The notes under the pieces were generated by a model. It worked only from the letters and a program-made list of their open reading frames with translations. It had not been told where the DNA came from and did no database searches. 64,000 nt of DNA from Actinomadura chibensis NBRC 106107 (lineage in GTDB: Bacteria > Actinomycetota > Actinomycetes > Streptosporangiales > Streptosporangiaceae). Of this stretch, positions 34,604 through 45,345 are shown piece after piece. Every line of letters begins with the position of its first letter. Position 1 is the stretch's first letter. Where the stretch lies: assembly GCF_001552135.1 (NCBI RefSeq), contig NZ_BCQP01000004.1:310001-374000 (forward strand), in the 5' to 3' direction. Position numbers and translations under genes: made by a program.

Positions 34604-35599
34604 ATGGACGTGGGAGACCACGCGCCCGAGAACCGGGGGCCCGCGAGCGGCCACGTGCCGGTCATGCTCGACCGCGTCCTCGCGATCCTCGCCCCCGCGG
34701 CGCTCGCGGTCACCGGCCGCGACCCCGTGTACCTCGACGCCACGCTCGGCATGGGCGGTCACGCCGAGGCGATGCTGCGGGAGGTCCCGCGGCTCCGGCT
34801 CATCGGCCTCGACCGCGACACCACGGCGCTGGAGCGATCCGCCCGCAGGCTCGCCCCGTTCGGCGACCGCGTGACGCTCGAACACGCCGTCTACGACGAG
34901 ATCCCGGCGGTGCTGCGTCGGCTCGGCGTCCCCGCGGTGGACGCCGTCCTGTTCGACCTCGGCGTCTCCTCCCCGCAGCTCGACGAGGGCGAGCGCGGCT
35001 TCGCCTACTCCTACGACGCGCCCCTCGACATGCGGATGGACCGCACCCAGCGGCTCACCGCGGCGGAGGTCGTCAACGGGTACCCGCCCGCCGAGCTCGC
35101 CCGCATCCTGCGCGAGTACGGCGAGGAGCGCTTCGCCCAGCGGATCGCGTCGGCGATCGTCCGCGAGCGCGAGCGCGCGCCGCTGGAGACCACCGGGCGG
35201 CTCGCCGAGCTGGTGCGCACGTCCATCCCGGCCGCGACCCGCCGCACCGGCGGCAACCCGGCCAAGCGCACGTTCCAGGCGCTGCGCATCGAGGTCAACG
35301 GCGAGCTGGACATCTGGAGCCGGGCGCTGCCCGCGGCGCTGGACGCGCTCCCGGTCGGCGGCCGGATCGCCGTCCTCAGCTACCACTCCCTGGAGGACCG
35401 GCTCACCAAGCGGGTCCTCGCCGCCCAGGCGGCCGACACCACCCCGCCGGACCTGCCCGTCCCGCTGCCCGAACACGAGCCGAGGTTCCGGCTTCTAACA
35501 CGCGGGGCGGAACTGCCGTCCGACGAGGAGACCACGACCAACCCACGGGCCGGATCGGTGCGGCTCCGCGCCGCCGAGCGCGTCCGGGAGGCGACATGA
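34604..35599 (+). CDS. rsmH: 16S rRNA (cytosine-1402-N4)-methyltransferase
   Basis: Methylates the N4 of C1402 in the ribosomal P site. The 331-aa protein shows [13 protein letters not shown] at its start, the SAM-binding [55 protein letters not shown] (catalytic region), [24 protein letters not shown] and [10 protein letters not shown]. The ATG at 34604 has GGGGGTGGAG just upstream. Its stop overlaps the ftsL start by 4 bp. Older name mraW. Confidence 0.97.
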   Translation: MDVGDHAPENRGPASGHVPVMLDRVLAILAPAALAVTGRDPVYLDATLGMGGHAEAMLREVPRLRLIGLDRDTTALERSARRLAPFGDRVTLEHAVYDEIPAVLRRLGVPAVDAVLFDLGVSSPQLDEGERGFAYSYDAPLDMRMDRTQRLTAAEVVNGYPPAELARILREYGEERFAQRIASAIVRERERAPLETTGRLAELVRTSIPAATRRTGGNPAKRTFQALRIEVNGELDIWSRALPAALDALPVGGRIAVLSYHSLEDRLTKRVLAAQAADTTPPDLPVPLPEHEPRFRLLTRGAELPSDEETTTNPRAGSVRLRAAERVREAT

Positions 35600-36261
35600 C
35601 GACGATGAGCACGCGGCCCGCGAAGGGCAAGGCGAAGCGGGCCCGGCGGACGGCCGCCGAGCCCGCGGCCGTGCGGCCCCGGGCCGCGACCGGCGCCGCG
35701 GCGACCAAGCCCGCCACGAAGCCGACGCCCAAGCCCGCCGCCAAGACCGCGACCAAGCCCGCGACCAAGCCCGTTACCAAGGCCGCGGCGAAGCGGGCCT
35801 CCGCCGCGGGCACGGCGGCGGCGCGGCCGGCGGCGGTGCGGCGGGCCGCGCCGCGCGCGCCGTTCGTGCTGCTCATCGTCGGGCTGCTCGGCGGCGCCCT
35901 GGTGAGCCTGCTGCTGCTGAACACCGTCCTGGCGAAGGACGCGTTCACGCTGTCGCGGCTCCAGCAGAGCAACAAGCAGCTCGAACAGCAGCGGCAGGCG
36001 TACGAGGCGGACATCGCCCGCGGCGGGTCCCCGGAGGGGCTGTCGAACAAGGCGAAGGCGCTCGGCATGAAGCAGGCCGACGACATGGCCTTCTTCAACC
36101 CCGACACCGGGCGGACGGGGGGCGGCACCGTCCAGCCCGTCCCGCGCGAGGCCGCCGCGGCGGCGGGCGCGGCGGGCGTCGTCGGCGTGCCCGGAACCGT
36201 GGTGCCGGGCGACGGCGTGCCGCCGTCCGTGCTCGGCGGGGCCGGAACCGGAGCGCCGTGA
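35596..36261 (+). CDS. ftsL: FtsL-like septum formation protein
   Basis: A 221-aa single-pass membrane protein in the position of ftsL, between rsmH and ftsI. FtsL, with FtsB and FtsQ, activates FtsWI at the septum. Residues 1-89 form a long cytoplasmic Lys/Ala/Pro/Thr tract with repeated TKPA/TKPV units, then a membrane helix at about 90-112 and a short coiled coil ([21 protein letters not shown], 120-140). The C-terminal tail is Gly/Val/Pro rich. Sequence similarity within FtsL is always low, so identification rests on topology, coiled coil and place. The charged N-terminal extension is much longer than in most bacteria. Confidence 0.85.
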   Translation: MTTMSTRPAKGKAKRARRTAAEPAAVRPRAATGAAATKPATKPTPKPAAKTATKPATKPVTKAAAKRASAAGTAAARPAAVRRAAPRAPFVLLIVGLLGGALVSLLLLNTVLAKDAFTLSRLQQSNKQLEQQRQAYEADIARGGSPEGLSNKAKALGMKQADDMAFFNPDTGRTGGGTVQPVPREAAAAAGAAGVVGVPGTVVPGDGVPPSVLGGAGTGAP

Positions 36262-36289
36262 GCGGGCGCGGCGGGGAGCGGGGGGCACG

Positions 36290-38485
36290 GTGACGAAACG
36301 GCCGGGACGCGGGACCCCCGGGCCTCCGCCCGGCCGGGGACGCGGCTCGGACGGCGCGGGACGGCCGGGCACGAAGGGCAGCGCCGCCCGCCGTCCCGCG
36401 CGCAGCGGCATGATCCCCGTCCCCCGCAAGGACGCGCCGCGCGAGGACGCCCCCCCGAAGAAAGGGCCCCGCAAGGACGCGCCGCGCGCGGAGAAGGCGC
36501 GCAAAGAGACGGCGCGTAAGGAGACGGCGCGGAAAGACGCCGCGCAGAAGCAGAAGGGGACGGCGCGCGAGGACGCGCGGACCGGGCGGGAGAAGAAGGC
36601 GCCCCAGCGGAAGGCCGCCGCGTCCGGCCGGGGCGGGACGGCGCGCACCGCCCCCGCCCGGCCGAAGGGCGGGGGCGGCGGTCCGCGCGGTCCGCGCCCC
36701 GGGGCGGGACGGCGCCCCCCGGCCCGCCCCCCGAAGCCCCGCGTCCCCTTCCACCGGCGCGACCCGCTCAAGCGGCTGAACGTCGGCCTGCTCGTCATCG
36801 CGTTCGTGCTGTCGCTGTTCGCGGGACGGCTCGTCCAGCTCCAGACGATCGAGTCCGGCAAGTACACCGCGCAGGCGATGCAGATGCGGCTGCAGCGGAT
36901 CGACCTGCCCGCCGTCCGCGGCGACATCACCGACGCGCAGGGCCATCCCCTCGCCATGACGGTGGAGGCGCGGGCGATCTACGCCGACCCGTCGCTGATC
37001 AAGCCGGAGCGGCGGCAGCAGGTCGTCAACGCGCTGGCGCCGACCCTCGGGCTGAACCCGGCGACGGTGCTGAAGCAGATCAGCAAGACGCGCACCCGGT
37101 TCGTGTACCTGGCGCACGGCGTCCGGCCCGACCAGGCCCGGCTGATCATCTCGTGGGACCTGCCCGGTATCGGGACGCGCCTGGAATACCGCCGCGAATA
37201 CCCCAACGATTCGCTGGCGGCGGGCGTCATAGGTTTCGTGAACGACACGGGGAACGGCGCCGCCGGCCTGGAGAGCTCGCTGAACGGCGTGCTCGCCGGG
37301 CGCGCGGGCTGGCAGCGGGTCGAGATCAGCCCGGAGGGGCAGCACATCCCCATGGGGGAGGACCAGAAGGTCCCGTCCAAGCCCGGGCGCGGCGTCCGGC
37401 TCACCCTGCAGCGCGACCTGCAGTTCATGGCGCAGCAGGCGATCGAGAAGCAGGTGCGGGACACGCGGTCGCAGAGCGGCAGCGTCATCGTCATGGACCC
37501 GCGCACCGGACGGCTCCTCGCCATGGCGTCCGCCCCCGGCTTCGACCCGAACCGCTACGGCGAGTCAGGGCGGAGGCTGTGGGGCAGCCCGCTGGTGCAG
37601 GAGTCCTACGAGCCGGGCAGCACCGGCAAGGTCGTCACGGCCGCCGCCGTCATGGAGCACGGCGGCGTCACGCCGCACACGCCCTACACCGTCCCTGACC
37701 GGATCAGCAGGTACGACCGCGTGTTCAACGACTCGCACCGGCACGCGCCGGAGCGGCTGACGTTCGCGGGGGTGCTCGCCAAGTCCAGCAACGTCGGCAC
37801 CATCCTCGCCAGCGAGAGCATCACGCCGCAGCGGCTCTACCAGACGCTCCGCGACTTCGGGTTCGGGCAGAAGACCGGCCTGCCGCTGCCGGGGGAGACG
37901 CCGGGCCTGCTCAGCGCGCCCGCGAAGTGGTCGGGCACCGACCGCTACCCGATCGCGTTCGGCCAGTCGATGTCGGTCAACGCGGTGCAGATGGCGAGCG
38001 TGTACGCGACGATCGCGAACGGCGGCGTCCGCGTCGCGCCCACCCTCGTCGAGGGCACCGTGGGCGACGACGACCGGTTCACCCCGGCGCCCGCGCCGCG
38101 CCGCAGCCAGGTGATCAGCGCGCGGACGGCCCGGCAGATCAGCGACATGCTGGAGGGCGTCCCGACCGCCGAGGGCACCGCGCCGAAGGCGCAGATCGAG
38201 GGCTACCGCGTCGCGGGCAAGACCGGCACCGCCCAGATCGTCAACCCGCGCTGCGGCTGCTACAAGGGCGGCGGCTACACCGCGTCCTTCGCCGGGTTCG
38301 CCCCGGCGGACGATCCGCGGCTGGTCGTGCAGGTCGTCCTGCAGAACCCGAAACGGGGCAGCCACTATGGTGGCGATGCGGCGGCCCCCGTCTTCAAGGA
38401 CGTGATGAGCTTCGCGCTTCAGTCCCAGCGGATCCCGCCGACGGGGAGCAGGCCGCCTACCGTCCAGATCCACGCCCGAGACTGA
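36290..38485 (+). CDS. ftsI: Septal peptidoglycan transpeptidase FtsI (PBP3)
   Basis: A class B penicillin-binding protein of 731 aa that crosslinks septal peptidoglycan with FtsW. Residues 1-155 are a very basic disordered extension rich in Lys, Arg, Ala, Pro with RKETARKETARKDA-type repeats, unusually long for FtsI. The membrane helix is about 163-182 (LNVGLLVIAFVLSLFAGRL). The transpeptidase motifs are SxxK with Ser444 and Lys447 (EPGSTGKVV), SxN at Ser499-Asn501 (KSSNVG) and KTG at 644-646 (AGKTGTAQ). GTG start with a G-rich site upstream. Confidence 0.97.
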   Translation: MTKRPGRGTPGPPPGRGRGSDGAGRPGTKGSAARRPARSGMIPVPRKDAPREDAPPKKGPRKDAPRAEKARKETARKETARKDAAQKQKGTAREDARTGREKKAPQRKAAASGRGGTARTAPARPKGGGGGPRGPRPGAGRRPPARPPKPRVPFHRRDPLKRLNVGLLVIAFVLSLFAGRLVQLQTIESGKYTAQAMQMRLQRIDLPAVRGDITDAQGHPLAMTVEARAIYADPSLIKPERRQQVVNALAPTLGLNPATVLKQISKTRTRFVYLAHGVRPDQARLIISWDLPGIGTRLEYRREYPNDSLAAGVIGFVNDTGNGAAGLESSLNGVLAGRAGWQRVEISPEGQHIPMGEDQKVPSKPGRGVRLTLQRDLQFMAQQAIEKQVRDTRSQSGSVIVMDPRTGRLLAMASAPGFDPNRYGESGRRLWGSPLVQESYEPGSTGKVVTAAAVMEHGGVTPHTPYTVPDRISRYDRVFNDSHRHAPERLTFAGVLAKSSNVGTILASESITPQRLYQTLRDFGFGQKTGLPLPGETPGLLSAPAKWSGTDRYPIAFGQSMSVNAVQMASVYATIANGGVRVAPTLVEGTVGDDDRFTPAPAPRRSQVISARTARQISDMLEGVPTAEGTAPKAQIEGYRVAGKTGTAQIVNPRCGCYKGGGYTASFAGFAPADDPRLVVQVVLQNPKRGSHYGGDAAAPVFKDVMSFALQSQRIPPTGSRPPTVQIHARD

Positions 38486-38495
38486 CCGCAGCGAG

Positions 38496-38501
38496 TACTC
38501 T
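38496..38501 (+). promoter_or_regulatory. -10 hexamer, internal leaderless promoter of murE
   Basis: TACTCT ends 8 nt before the murE GTG at 38510, with no Shine-Dalgarno between. It suggests a second promoter inside the dcw cluster. Confidence 0.45.
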
Positions 38502-38509
38502 CCTCGCCT

Positions 38510-40117
38510 GTGAGCCCACCACGACCCGTGCATAAACCGTCCCGTTCCGCTCGTACCGAAAGTGACGTCATGCGTCCCACCACCAATCCGGCCCGTCCGC
38601 TGACCGGGCTCGCGGCGCTCCTCGGGATCGAGCCGGACGGCTGGGACGACGTGTCCGCGACGGGCATCACCCACGACTCGCGGGCGGTGCGCCCCGGCGA
38701 CGTCTACGCGGCGCTGCCCGGCGCCCGCGCGCACGGCGCCCAGTTCGCGGCGCAGGCGGCGGAGGCGGGCGCGGTCGCGGTCCTCACCGACCCGGACGGG
38801 TACGACCGGGCCGCGGCGACCGGGCTGCCGGTGCTGGTCGTGGCGGACGTCCGGGCCAGGCTCGGCGCCGCCGCGTCGTGGGTGTACGGCGAGCCGGGAC
38901 GCGACATCACGCTGATCGGCGTCACCGGGACGAGCGGCAAGACCACGACCGTCTTCCTCCTGGACGCGGGCCTGCGCGCCGCCGGGATCCAGACCGGCCT
39001 GGTCGGCGGCGTCGAGATCCGCGTCGGCGGCGACCGGGTGCCGAGCGCGCTGACCACGCCGGAGGCGACCGACCTGCACGCGCTGCTCGCGATGATGCGG
39101 GAGCGGGGCGTCGGCGCGGCCGCGATGGAGGTGTCCAGCCACGCGCTGGCGCAGGGCCGGGTCGGCGGCGCCGAGTACGAGGTCGCGGTGTTCACGAACC
39201 TCTCGCAGGACCACCTCGACTACCACCCGACGATGCAGCACTACTTCCACGCGAAGGCGAAGCTGTTCACGCCGGAGTACTCGCGGGTCGGCGTCGTGAA
39301 CCTCGACGACCACCACGGCCGCGAGCTGCTGGAGATCGCGACCGTGCCGACGACGACGTTCTCGGCGTCCGGCGACCCGGCGGCGGACTGGCGCGCCGAG
39401 GACGTCCGGGTCGGCGCGGACGGCAGCGTGTTCCGCGTCGTCGGCCCCGGCGGCATCGAGGCGGACGGGGCGGTCGGGCTCGCCGGGCCGTTCAACGTCG
39501 CGAACGCGCTCGCCGCGATCGTGGCGCTGGTGGAGGCGGGCATCCCGCTGCAGACCGCCGTCCGCGGGGTCGCGTCCCTGCCGGGCGTGCCGGGCCGGCT
39601 GGAGCGGGTGGACGAGGGCCAGGAGTTCGTCACTCTCGTCGACTACTCGCACAAGCCGGGCGCCGTCGAGGCCGTGCTGACCGCGCTGCGCCCCGTCACC
39701 GAGGGCGAGCTGACCGTCGTGCTCGGCTGCGGCGGCGACCGCGACCGGGGCAAGCGCCCGCTGATGGGGGAGGCCGCCGCGCTGCTCGCCGACCGGGCGT
39801 ACTTCACGAGCGACAACCCGAGGTCGGAGGACCCGCTCGCCATCCTCGCCGCTATGGTCGAGGGCGGGCTCAAGGTGCCGCGGTCCGAACGCGCGCACAT
39901 CGTGGTCGAGCCGGACCGCGCCGCCGCGATCGAGCTGGCCGTGGCCCGGGCGCGCCGGGGCGACGTCCTCGTCGTCGCGGGCAAGGGGCACGAGCAGGGC
40001 CAGAACGTGGCGGGGCAGGTGTTCCCGTTCGACGACCGGGAGGTCGTCCGGGAGGCGCTCCGCCGCCGTTCGAGCCGCCATCCGAGAGGGACAAGAGGGG
40101 ACGGGACGCAGGCGTGA
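38510..40117 (+). CDS. murE: UDP-MurNAc-tripeptide synthetase (meso-DAP adding)
   Basis: Adds the third stem-peptide residue. The ATP site is GVTGTSGKTTT, the catalytic middle domain shows MEVSSHALAQGRV with the carbamoylated lysine region YFHAKAKLFTP, and the C-terminal domain has DYSHKPGAVEAVL. The specificity motif is DNPR (in FTSDNPRSEDP), which marks meso-diaminopimelate enzymes; lysine enzymes differ here. The 535-aa length is near the family norm. The GTG at 38510 lies 8 nt after TACTCT. An ATG 20 codons in is an alternative. Stop overlaps murF start. Confidence 0.96.
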   Translation: MSPPRPVHKPSRSARTESDVMRPTTNPARPLTGLAALLGIEPDGWDDVSATGITHDSRAVRPGDVYAALPGARAHGAQFAAQAAEAGAVAVLTDPDGYDRAAATGLPVLVVADVRARLGAAASWVYGEPGRDITLIGVTGTSGKTTTVFLLDAGLRAAGIQTGLVGGVEIRVGGDRVPSALTTPEATDLHALLAMMRERGVGAAAMEVSSHALAQGRVGGAEYEVAVFTNLSQDHLDYHPTMQHYFHAKAKLFTPEYSRVGVVNLDDHHGRELLEIATVPTTTFSASGDPAADWRAEDVRVGADGSVFRVVGPGGIEADGAVGLAGPFNVANALAAIVALVEAGIPLQTAVRGVASLPGVPGRLERVDEGQEFVTLVDYSHKPGAVEAVLTALRPVTEGELTVVLGCGGDRDRGKRPLMGEAAALLADRAYFTSDNPRSEDPLAILAAMVEGGLKVPRSERAHIVVEPDRAAAIELAVARARRGDVLVVAGKGHEQGQNVAGQVFPFDDREVVREALRRRSSRHPRGTRGDGTQA

Positions 40118-41496
40118 TCCCACTTCCGCTGTCGGCGATCGCGGAGATCACGGGGGGCGGGCGCCACGGGCCCCCGGACGCCGTCGTGCGCGGTCCCGTG
40201 GTGATCGACTCCCGCGCGGCCGGGCCGGGGGCGCTGTTCGTCGCGCTGAAGGGCGAGCGCGCGGACGGGCACGACTTCGCGCCCGCCGCGTTCGCCGCCG
40301 GGGCGGCGGCCGCGCTGGCGCAGCGCCCGGTGGACGGGCCGTGCGTGGTCGTCGACGACGTCCAGGAGGCGCTCGGGCGGCTCGCCCGCGGCGTCCTCGA
40401 CCGGCTCCCGGACACGACCGTCGTCGCGGTCACCGGGTCGGCGGGCAAGACGTCCACGAAGGACCTCATCGGGTTCCTCGCCGAGCGGGCCGGGCCGGCG
40501 GTCTTCCCGCCCGGGTCGTTCAACAACGAGATCGGGCTTCCGCTGACCGTGCTGCGCGCCGACGAGGGGACGCGGCGCCTCGTCCTGGAGATGGGCGCGC
40601 GTGGGATCGGTCACATCGCCTACCTGACCGGGATCGCGCGGCCGGACGTGGCGGTGGTGCTGAACGTCGGGACCGCGCACGTCGGCGAGTTCGGCAGCAG
40701 GGAGAACATCGCCCGCGCCAAGGGCGAGATCGTGGAGGCGCTGCCGCCGGGCGGCACCGCCGTGCTCAACGCCGACGACCCGCTGGTCGCCGCGATGGCG
40801 TCCCGCACGGCCGGGACGGTCGTCACGTTCGGCCGGTCGGCGGAGGCGACGGTCCGCGCCGCCGACGAGACGCTCGACGACCAAGGCCGGGCCCGGTTCA
40901 CGCTGGTCACGCCGGAGGGGTCCGCGCCGGTGGCGCTGCGGCTGCACGGCGCGCACGCCGTCCCGAACGCGCTCGCCGCGGCGGCCGCCGCGCGCGCGAC
41001 CGGGATGGCCACGGCGGAGATCGCCGCGGGCCTCGCGGAGGCCGTGCCGGTGAGCCGGTGGCGGATGGAGGTCACCGAGCGGGCCGACGGGGTGACCGTG
41101 GTGAACGACGCCTACAACGCGAACCCCGACTCGACGCGCGCCGCGCTGGACGTCCTCGCGCACATGGCCCGGGGCCGCCGCGCGTTCGCCGTCCTGGGCG
41201 AGATGGCCGAACTGGGAGACTCCTCCCCGGCCGAGCATGCCAAGATCGGGGAGCACGCCGCGCGGTGCGGGCTCGCGGGGCTCGTCGTCGTCGGCGCGAA
41301 CGCGGCGCCGATCGCGGACGGAGCGGCGCGGGTGGGGTCATGGACGGGAGAGTGCGTGCAGGTGGATGACGTCGGCGCGGCGGTGACCGCGATCGGCGGG
41401 CGGCTCGCGCCGCCGGACGTCGTGCTGGTCAAGGGCTCCCGGGTGGCCGGACTGGAACGGGTCGCCGAGGCGATCCTCACGGAGGATCTCCGATGA
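40114..41496 (+). CDS. murF: UDP-MurNAc-tripeptide D-alanyl-D-alanine ligase
   Basis: Adds D-Ala-D-Ala to complete UDP-MurNAc-pentapeptide. The 460-aa protein has the P-loop [49 protein letters not shown] in the central domain and [18 protein letters not shown] in the C-terminal domain, the MurF hallmark. GTG start sharing four bases with the murE stop; its stop overlaps mraY. The N-terminal substrate domain ([26 protein letters not shown]) is complete. Confidence 0.97.
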   Translation: MIPLPLSAIAEITGGGRHGPPDAVVRGPVVIDSRAAGPGALFVALKGERADGHDFAPAAFAAGAAAALAQRPVDGPCVVVDDVQEALGRLARGVLDRLPDTTVVAVTGSAGKTSTKDLIGFLAERAGPAVFPPGSFNNEIGLPLTVLRADEGTRRLVLEMGARGIGHIAYLTGIARPDVAVVLNVGTAHVGEFGSRENIARAKGEIVEALPPGGTAVLNADDPLVAAMASRTAGTVVTFGRSAEATVRAADETLDDQGRARFTLVTPEGSAPVALRLHGAHAVPNALAAAAAARATGMATAEIAAGLAEAVPVSRWRMEVTERADGVTVVNDAYNANPDSTRAALDVLAHMARGRRAFAVLGEMAELGDSSPAEHAKIGEHAARCGLAGLVVVGANAAPIADGAARVGSWTGECVQVDDVGAAVTAIGGRLAPPDVVLVKGSRVAGLERVAEAILTEDLR

Positions 41497-42554
41497 CCAA
41501 CATCATCATCGCGGCGGGTGTCGCGCTGATCTTCGTGATGGTCGGGACGCCGGTGTGGATCCGGATCGTCCAGCGGCTCGGCTACGGGCAGATGATCCGC
41601 GACGAGGGCCCGGAGGCGCACCTCAACAAGCGCGGCACCCCGACCATGGGCGGGACGGTCTTCATCGTCGGCTCCCTCGTCGGGTACGCGGCCGCGCACC
41701 TGTTCACCGGGACCGAGCCGACGATCTCCGGCGTCCTCGTGCTGTTCCTGATGACGGGCCTCGGCCTCGTCGGGTTCGTGGACGACTACATCAAGGTGTT
41801 CAAGCAGCGCAGCCTCGGCCTGCGCAGCGGCGCCAAGATGATCGGCATCATCCTCGTCGGGGTGGTGTTCGCGGTCGGCTCGCTGAACTTCCCGAACGGC
41901 TACGACATCACCCCCGCCGACCCCCACCTGTCCTTCCTGCGCGACTTCGGCCCCTCGATCGGCCCGTACCTGTTCGTGGTGTGGGCGCTGCTGCTCATCG
42001 CGGCCATGTCCAACGGCGTGAACCTCACCGACGGGCTGGACGGCCTCGCCGCGGGCCCGGCCGGGATGGTGCTCGCCGCCTACGTCATCATCGGGAACTG
42101 GCAGCTGCGCAACAGCTGCACCGACTTCGCCCTCGCGCCGAACTGCTACAGCGTCCGCGACCCCCTCGACCTCGCGGTCGTCGCGGCGGGCGTGCTCGGC
42201 GGCGTGTTCGGCTTCCTGTGGTGGAACGCGCCCCCCGCGAAGATCTTCATGGGCGACACCGGCTCGCTGGCCCTCGGCGGCGTCCTGGTCGGCCTCGCGA
42301 TCCTCACCCGGACGCAGTTCCTGCTCGCCATCCTGTGCGGGCTGATCGTGATGATCACGCTGTCGGTGATCATCCAGGTCGGCGGGTTCAAGCTGACCAA
42401 GAAACGGGTGTTCAAGATGGCCCCGCTGCAGCACCACTTCGAGCTGTCCGGCTGGGCCGAGACGACGATCGTGGTGCGCTTCTGGCTGATGTCCGCGCTG
42501 TTCGTCGCGATCGGCATCGGCCTGTTCTACCTGGAATGGATGCCGAAGAAGTGA
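41493..42554 (+). CDS. mraY: Phospho-MurNAc-pentapeptide translocase
   Basis: Transfers phospho-MurNAc-pentapeptide to undecaprenyl phosphate to make lipid I at the membrane. The 353-aa polytopic protein has about ten membrane helices. Catalytic motifs are [14 protein letters not shown] (Asp-Asp), [13 protein letters not shown], and [11 protein letters not shown], plus the pentapeptide-related [10 protein letters not shown] near the N terminus and [12 protein letters not shown] (His-rich loop). Overlaps murF and murD by four bases each, so synthesis of the membrane and soluble enzymes is coupled. Confidence 0.98.
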   Translation: MTNIIIAAGVALIFVMVGTPVWIRIVQRLGYGQMIRDEGPEAHLNKRGTPTMGGTVFIVGSLVGYAAAHLFTGTEPTISGVLVLFLMTGLGLVGFVDDYIKVFKQRSLGLRSGAKMIGIILVGVVFAVGSLNFPNGYDITPADPHLSFLRDFGPSIGPYLFVVWALLLIAAMSNGVNLTDGLDGLAAGPAGMVLAAYVIIGNWQLRNSCTDFALAPNCYSVRDPLDLAVVAAGVLGGVFGFLWWNAPPAKIFMGDTGSLALGGVLVGLAILTRTQFLLAILCGLIVMITLSVIIQVGGFKLTKKRVFKMAPLQHHFELSGWAETTIVVRFWLMSALFVAIGIGLFYLEWMPKK

Positions 42555-44050
42555 CCGACCGCCCTTCCGCCGGCGGCGCGTCCGCCGGGAGCGCCTTCGC
42601 GGGCCGCGCCGTCTGCGTCGCCGGGCTCGGCGTGTCCGGCCGCGCCGCCGCCCGCGTGCTCGCCGCGCACGGCGCCCGCGTCACCGCCGTGGACGCCCGC
42701 GACGACGCGGCGCAGCGCGGCCGCGCCGCCGAGCTGGAGGCCCTCGGGGTCGACGTGCGGCTCGGCGACGGCGACGCCCTGCCCGCGGGCACCGAGCTGG
42801 TGGTGACGTCGCCGGGCTGGCGCCCCGACACCCCGCTGCTCGCCGCCGCCGCGGCCGCCGGGATCGAGATCATCGGCGAGGTCGAGCTGGCATGGCGGCT
42901 GCGGCCGGAGAACGCCGCGCCGTGGCTCGCGATCACCGGGACGGACGGCAAGACCACCGTCGTCCGGATGCTCGCGTCCATGCTCACCGCCGCCGGGTAC
43001 AAGGCCCTCGCGGTCGGCAACGTCGGGACGCCGATCGTGGAGGCCGTCGCCGAGCCGTACGACGTCCTCGCCGTGGAGCTGTCGAGCTACCAGCTGCACT
43101 GGTCGAGCTCGGTCCGGCCGCTCGCCGCCGCCGTGCTGAACGTCGCGCCCGACCACCTCGACTGGCACGGCTCGATGGAGGCCTACGTCGCCGCCAAGGC
43201 CACGATCTTCGCGGCGGGCTGCGTCGCCGTGTTCAACGCCGACGACGACACCTCCACGGCGCTCGCCGAGCGCGCCGAGGGCGTGGCCCGGCGGGTCGGC
43301 TTCACCCTGCGGGTGCCGCGTCCCGGCGAGTTCGGCGTCGTCGACGAGCTGCTGGTCGACCGCGCCTTCACCGGCGACCCGGGCACCCAGGCCGTGGAGG
43401 TGGCCGCGCTCGGCGACGTCCGCCCGTTCGCGCCGCACAACGTCGCGAACGCGCTCGCCGCCGCCGCGCTCGCCCGCGCCCACGGGGTGCCGCCCGACGC
43501 GGTCCGGGAGGGGCTGCGCGCGTTCGTGCCCGACCCGCACCGCATCCAGCACGTCGCGGACGTCGCGGGCGTCGCCTACGTCAACGACTCCAAGGCGACC
43601 CAGCCGCACGCGGCCGCCGCGTCCCTCGCCGCCTACCGCAACGTCGTGTGGATCGCGGGCGGCCTGCTCAAGGGCCTGGACGTCGACGACCTCGTCCGCT
43701 CGTGCGCCGGGCGGCTGCGCGGCGCCGTGCTGATGGGGCGCGACCGCCACCGGCTCGCCGAGGCTCTCGCGCGACACGCCCCGGATGTCCCGGTCGTGGA
43801 CGTCCCCGACACCGACACTGGGGCCATGGACCGCGTCGTGACCGAGGCCTCCGGGCTCGCCCGCCCCGGGGACACCGTGCTGCTCGCGCCCGTCGGGGCG
43901 TCCTTCGACATGTTCACCGACTACCCGGCGCGCGGCGACGCGTTCATCGCGGCCGTCCGGCGCCTCGCCGACGCGCGCCGCGCGGCGGGCGCCCCGGCAC
44001 GACCGGGGGCGGGGCCGGGCGGCGCCGCCGCGGCGCGGGACGCGGACTAG
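42551..44050 (+). CDS. murD: UDP-MurNAc-L-alanine D-glutamate ligase
   Basis: Adds D-glutamate to UDP-MurNAc-L-Ala. The 499-aa protein has the N-terminal Rossmann [23 protein letters not shown]-loop [75 protein letters not shown] and [32 protein letters not shown] overlapping the mraY stop is the likely start; an ATG five codons earlier inside mraY is possible. The C-terminal tail is Ala/Gly/Pro rich. Followed by ftsW after two bases. Confidence 0.97.
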   Translation: MTDRPSAGGASAGSAFAGRAVCVAGLGVSGRAAARVLAAHGARVTAVDARDDAAQRGRAAELEALGVDVRLGDGDALPAGTELVVTSPGWRPDTPLLAAAAAAGIEIIGEVELAWRLRPENAAPWLAITGTDGKTTVVRMLASMLTAAGYKALAVGNVGTPIVEAVAEPYDVLAVELSSYQLHWSSSVRPLAAAVLNVAPDHLDWHGSMEAYVAAKATIFAAGCVAVFNADDDTSTALAERAEGVARRVGFTLRVPRPGEFGVVDELLVDRAFTGDPGTQAVEVAALGDVRPFAPHNVANALAAAALARAHGVPPDAVREGLRAFVPDPHRIQHVADVAGVAYVNDSKATQPHAAAASLAAYRNVVWIAGGLLKGLDVDDLVRSCAGRLRGAVLMGRDRHRLAEALARHAPDVPVVDVPDTDTGAMDRVVTEASGLARPGDTVLLAPVGASFDMFTDYPARGDAFIAAVRRLADARRAAGAPARPGAGPGGAAAARDAD

Positions 44051-44052
44051 CC

Positions 44053-45306
44053 GTGGCCGCCGCGACCGGGGAGGGGAGCGGCGGACGTCCGGGGCCGCGG
44101 GAGCAGGTGGTCGCCGCCGTCGGGCTGCTCGACCGTCCCCTCACGTCCTACTACCTGGTGCTGGGCTGCTCGGTGATGCTGCTCGCGCTGGGGCTGACGA
44201 TGGTGCTGTCGGCGTCCAGCGTCAAGCAGCTCCAGGAGACGGGGTCGGCGTACACGCTGTTCCAGAAGCAGGCCGTGTGGATGGCGATCGGGCTGCCCGC
44301 GATGTGGGTCGCGTCGCGGCTGCCGGTGAAGACGTTCCGCGCGCTGGCCTACCCGCTGCTGCTGCTGTCGGTCGTCGCGCTGGCGCTGGTCCTGATCCCC
44401 GGGCTCGGGCGCAGCGCGGGCGGCGCGACCCGGTGGGTGGACCTCGGGCCGGTGCAGATCCAGCCGTCGGAGCTGGCGAAGCTCGCGCTCGTGCTGTGGG
44501 GCGCGGACCTGCTCGCCCGCAAGGAGCGGCTCGGCCAGCTCACCGAGTGGCGGCCGCTGCTCGTCCCGCTGATGCCGGGGGCGGGCGCGCTGGTCCTGCT
44601 GGTGATGCTGGGCAGCGACCTCGGGACGACCCTCGTCCTGCTCACCATCTTCCTCGGCCTGCTGTGGGTCGTCGGCGCGCCGGGACGCCTGTTCGTCGGC
44701 ATCGCCGGGCTGGTGTGCCTGCTCGTGTCGATCCTCATCGTCGTCGAGCCGTACCGGATGCAGCGCCTCACCGGGTTCCTCGACCCGTCGGGGAACCAGC
44801 TCACGACGAACTACCAGGGCACGCAGGGGCTGTACGCGGTCGCGTCCGGCGGCCTGTTCGGCACGGGCCTCGGCGAGGGGCGCGCCAAGTGGGACTTCCT
44901 CCCGCACGCCGAGACCGACTTCATCTTCGCCATCGTCGGGGAGGAGTTCGGCCTCGTCGGGACGCTCGTCGTCCTCGGCCTGTTCGGCCTGCTCGCCTAC
45001 GCGGGCCTGCGGATCGCGCGGCGCGTCAAGGACCCGTTCACCCGGCTCGCCGCCGCCGGGGCCACCGCCTGGCTGGTCGTGCAGGCGGTCGTGAACATCG
45101 GCGCCGTCATCGGCGTGCTGCCCATCACGGGGATCCCGCTGCCGCTCGTGTCCTACGGCGGTTCGGCGCTCATCCCGAGCCTGTTCGCGCTCGGGATGCT
45201 GCTCGCGTTCGCGAAGCGCGAGCCCGGCGCGCGGCAGGCACTCTCCGCACGGGGCCCCGGACCGGTCGTGAGGGCTCTAAGCTGGCTGGGTCTGGCACGG
45301 CGTTGA
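44053..45306 (+). CDS. ftsW: Peptidoglycan polymerase FtsW
   Basis: SEDS-family glycosyltransferase that polymerises septal glycan strands with FtsI. The 417-aa protein has ten predicted membrane helices. Diagnostic segments are GGATRWVDLGPVQIQPSELAKLALVLWGADLLAR, GSDLGTTLVLL, the extracellular loop YRMQRLTGFLDPSGNQLTTNYQGTQGLYAVASGGLFGTGLGEGRAKWDFLPHAETDFIFAIVGEEFG with the catalytic Asp region, and LPLVSYGGSALI. The GTG start is two bases after the murD stop. A charged C-terminal tail lies in the cytoplasm. Confidence 0.98.
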   Translation: MAAATGEGSGGRPGPREQVVAAVGLLDRPLTSYYLVLGCSVMLLALGLTMVLSASSVKQLQETGSAYTLFQKQAVWMAIGLPAMWVASRLPVKTFRALAYPLLLLSVVALALVLIPGLGRSAGGATRWVDLGPVQIQPSELAKLALVLWGADLLARKERLGQLTEWRPLLVPLMPGAGALVLLVMLGSDLGTTLVLLTIFLGLLWVVGAPGRLFVGIAGLVCLLVSILIVVEPYRMQRLTGFLDPSGNQLTTNYQGTQGLYAVASGGLFGTGLGEGRAKWDFLPHAETDFIFAIVGEEFGLVGTLVVLGLFGLLAYAGLRIARRVKDPFTRLAAAGATAWLVVQAVVNIGAVIGVLPITGIPLPLVSYGGSALIPSLFALGMLLAFAKREPGARQALSARGPGPVVRALSWLGLARR

Positions 45307-45345
45307 ATCCCCCCTTCTGAACACGCTGAGGAGTTGTCAACGAGC

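Noticed and set aside
35596..35860. Repeated AAGCCCGC/ACCAAGCCC units resembling a short tandem array
   Set aside because: They encode the TKPA-type repeats of the FtsL tail; no spacers or conserved direct repeats of CRISPR type.
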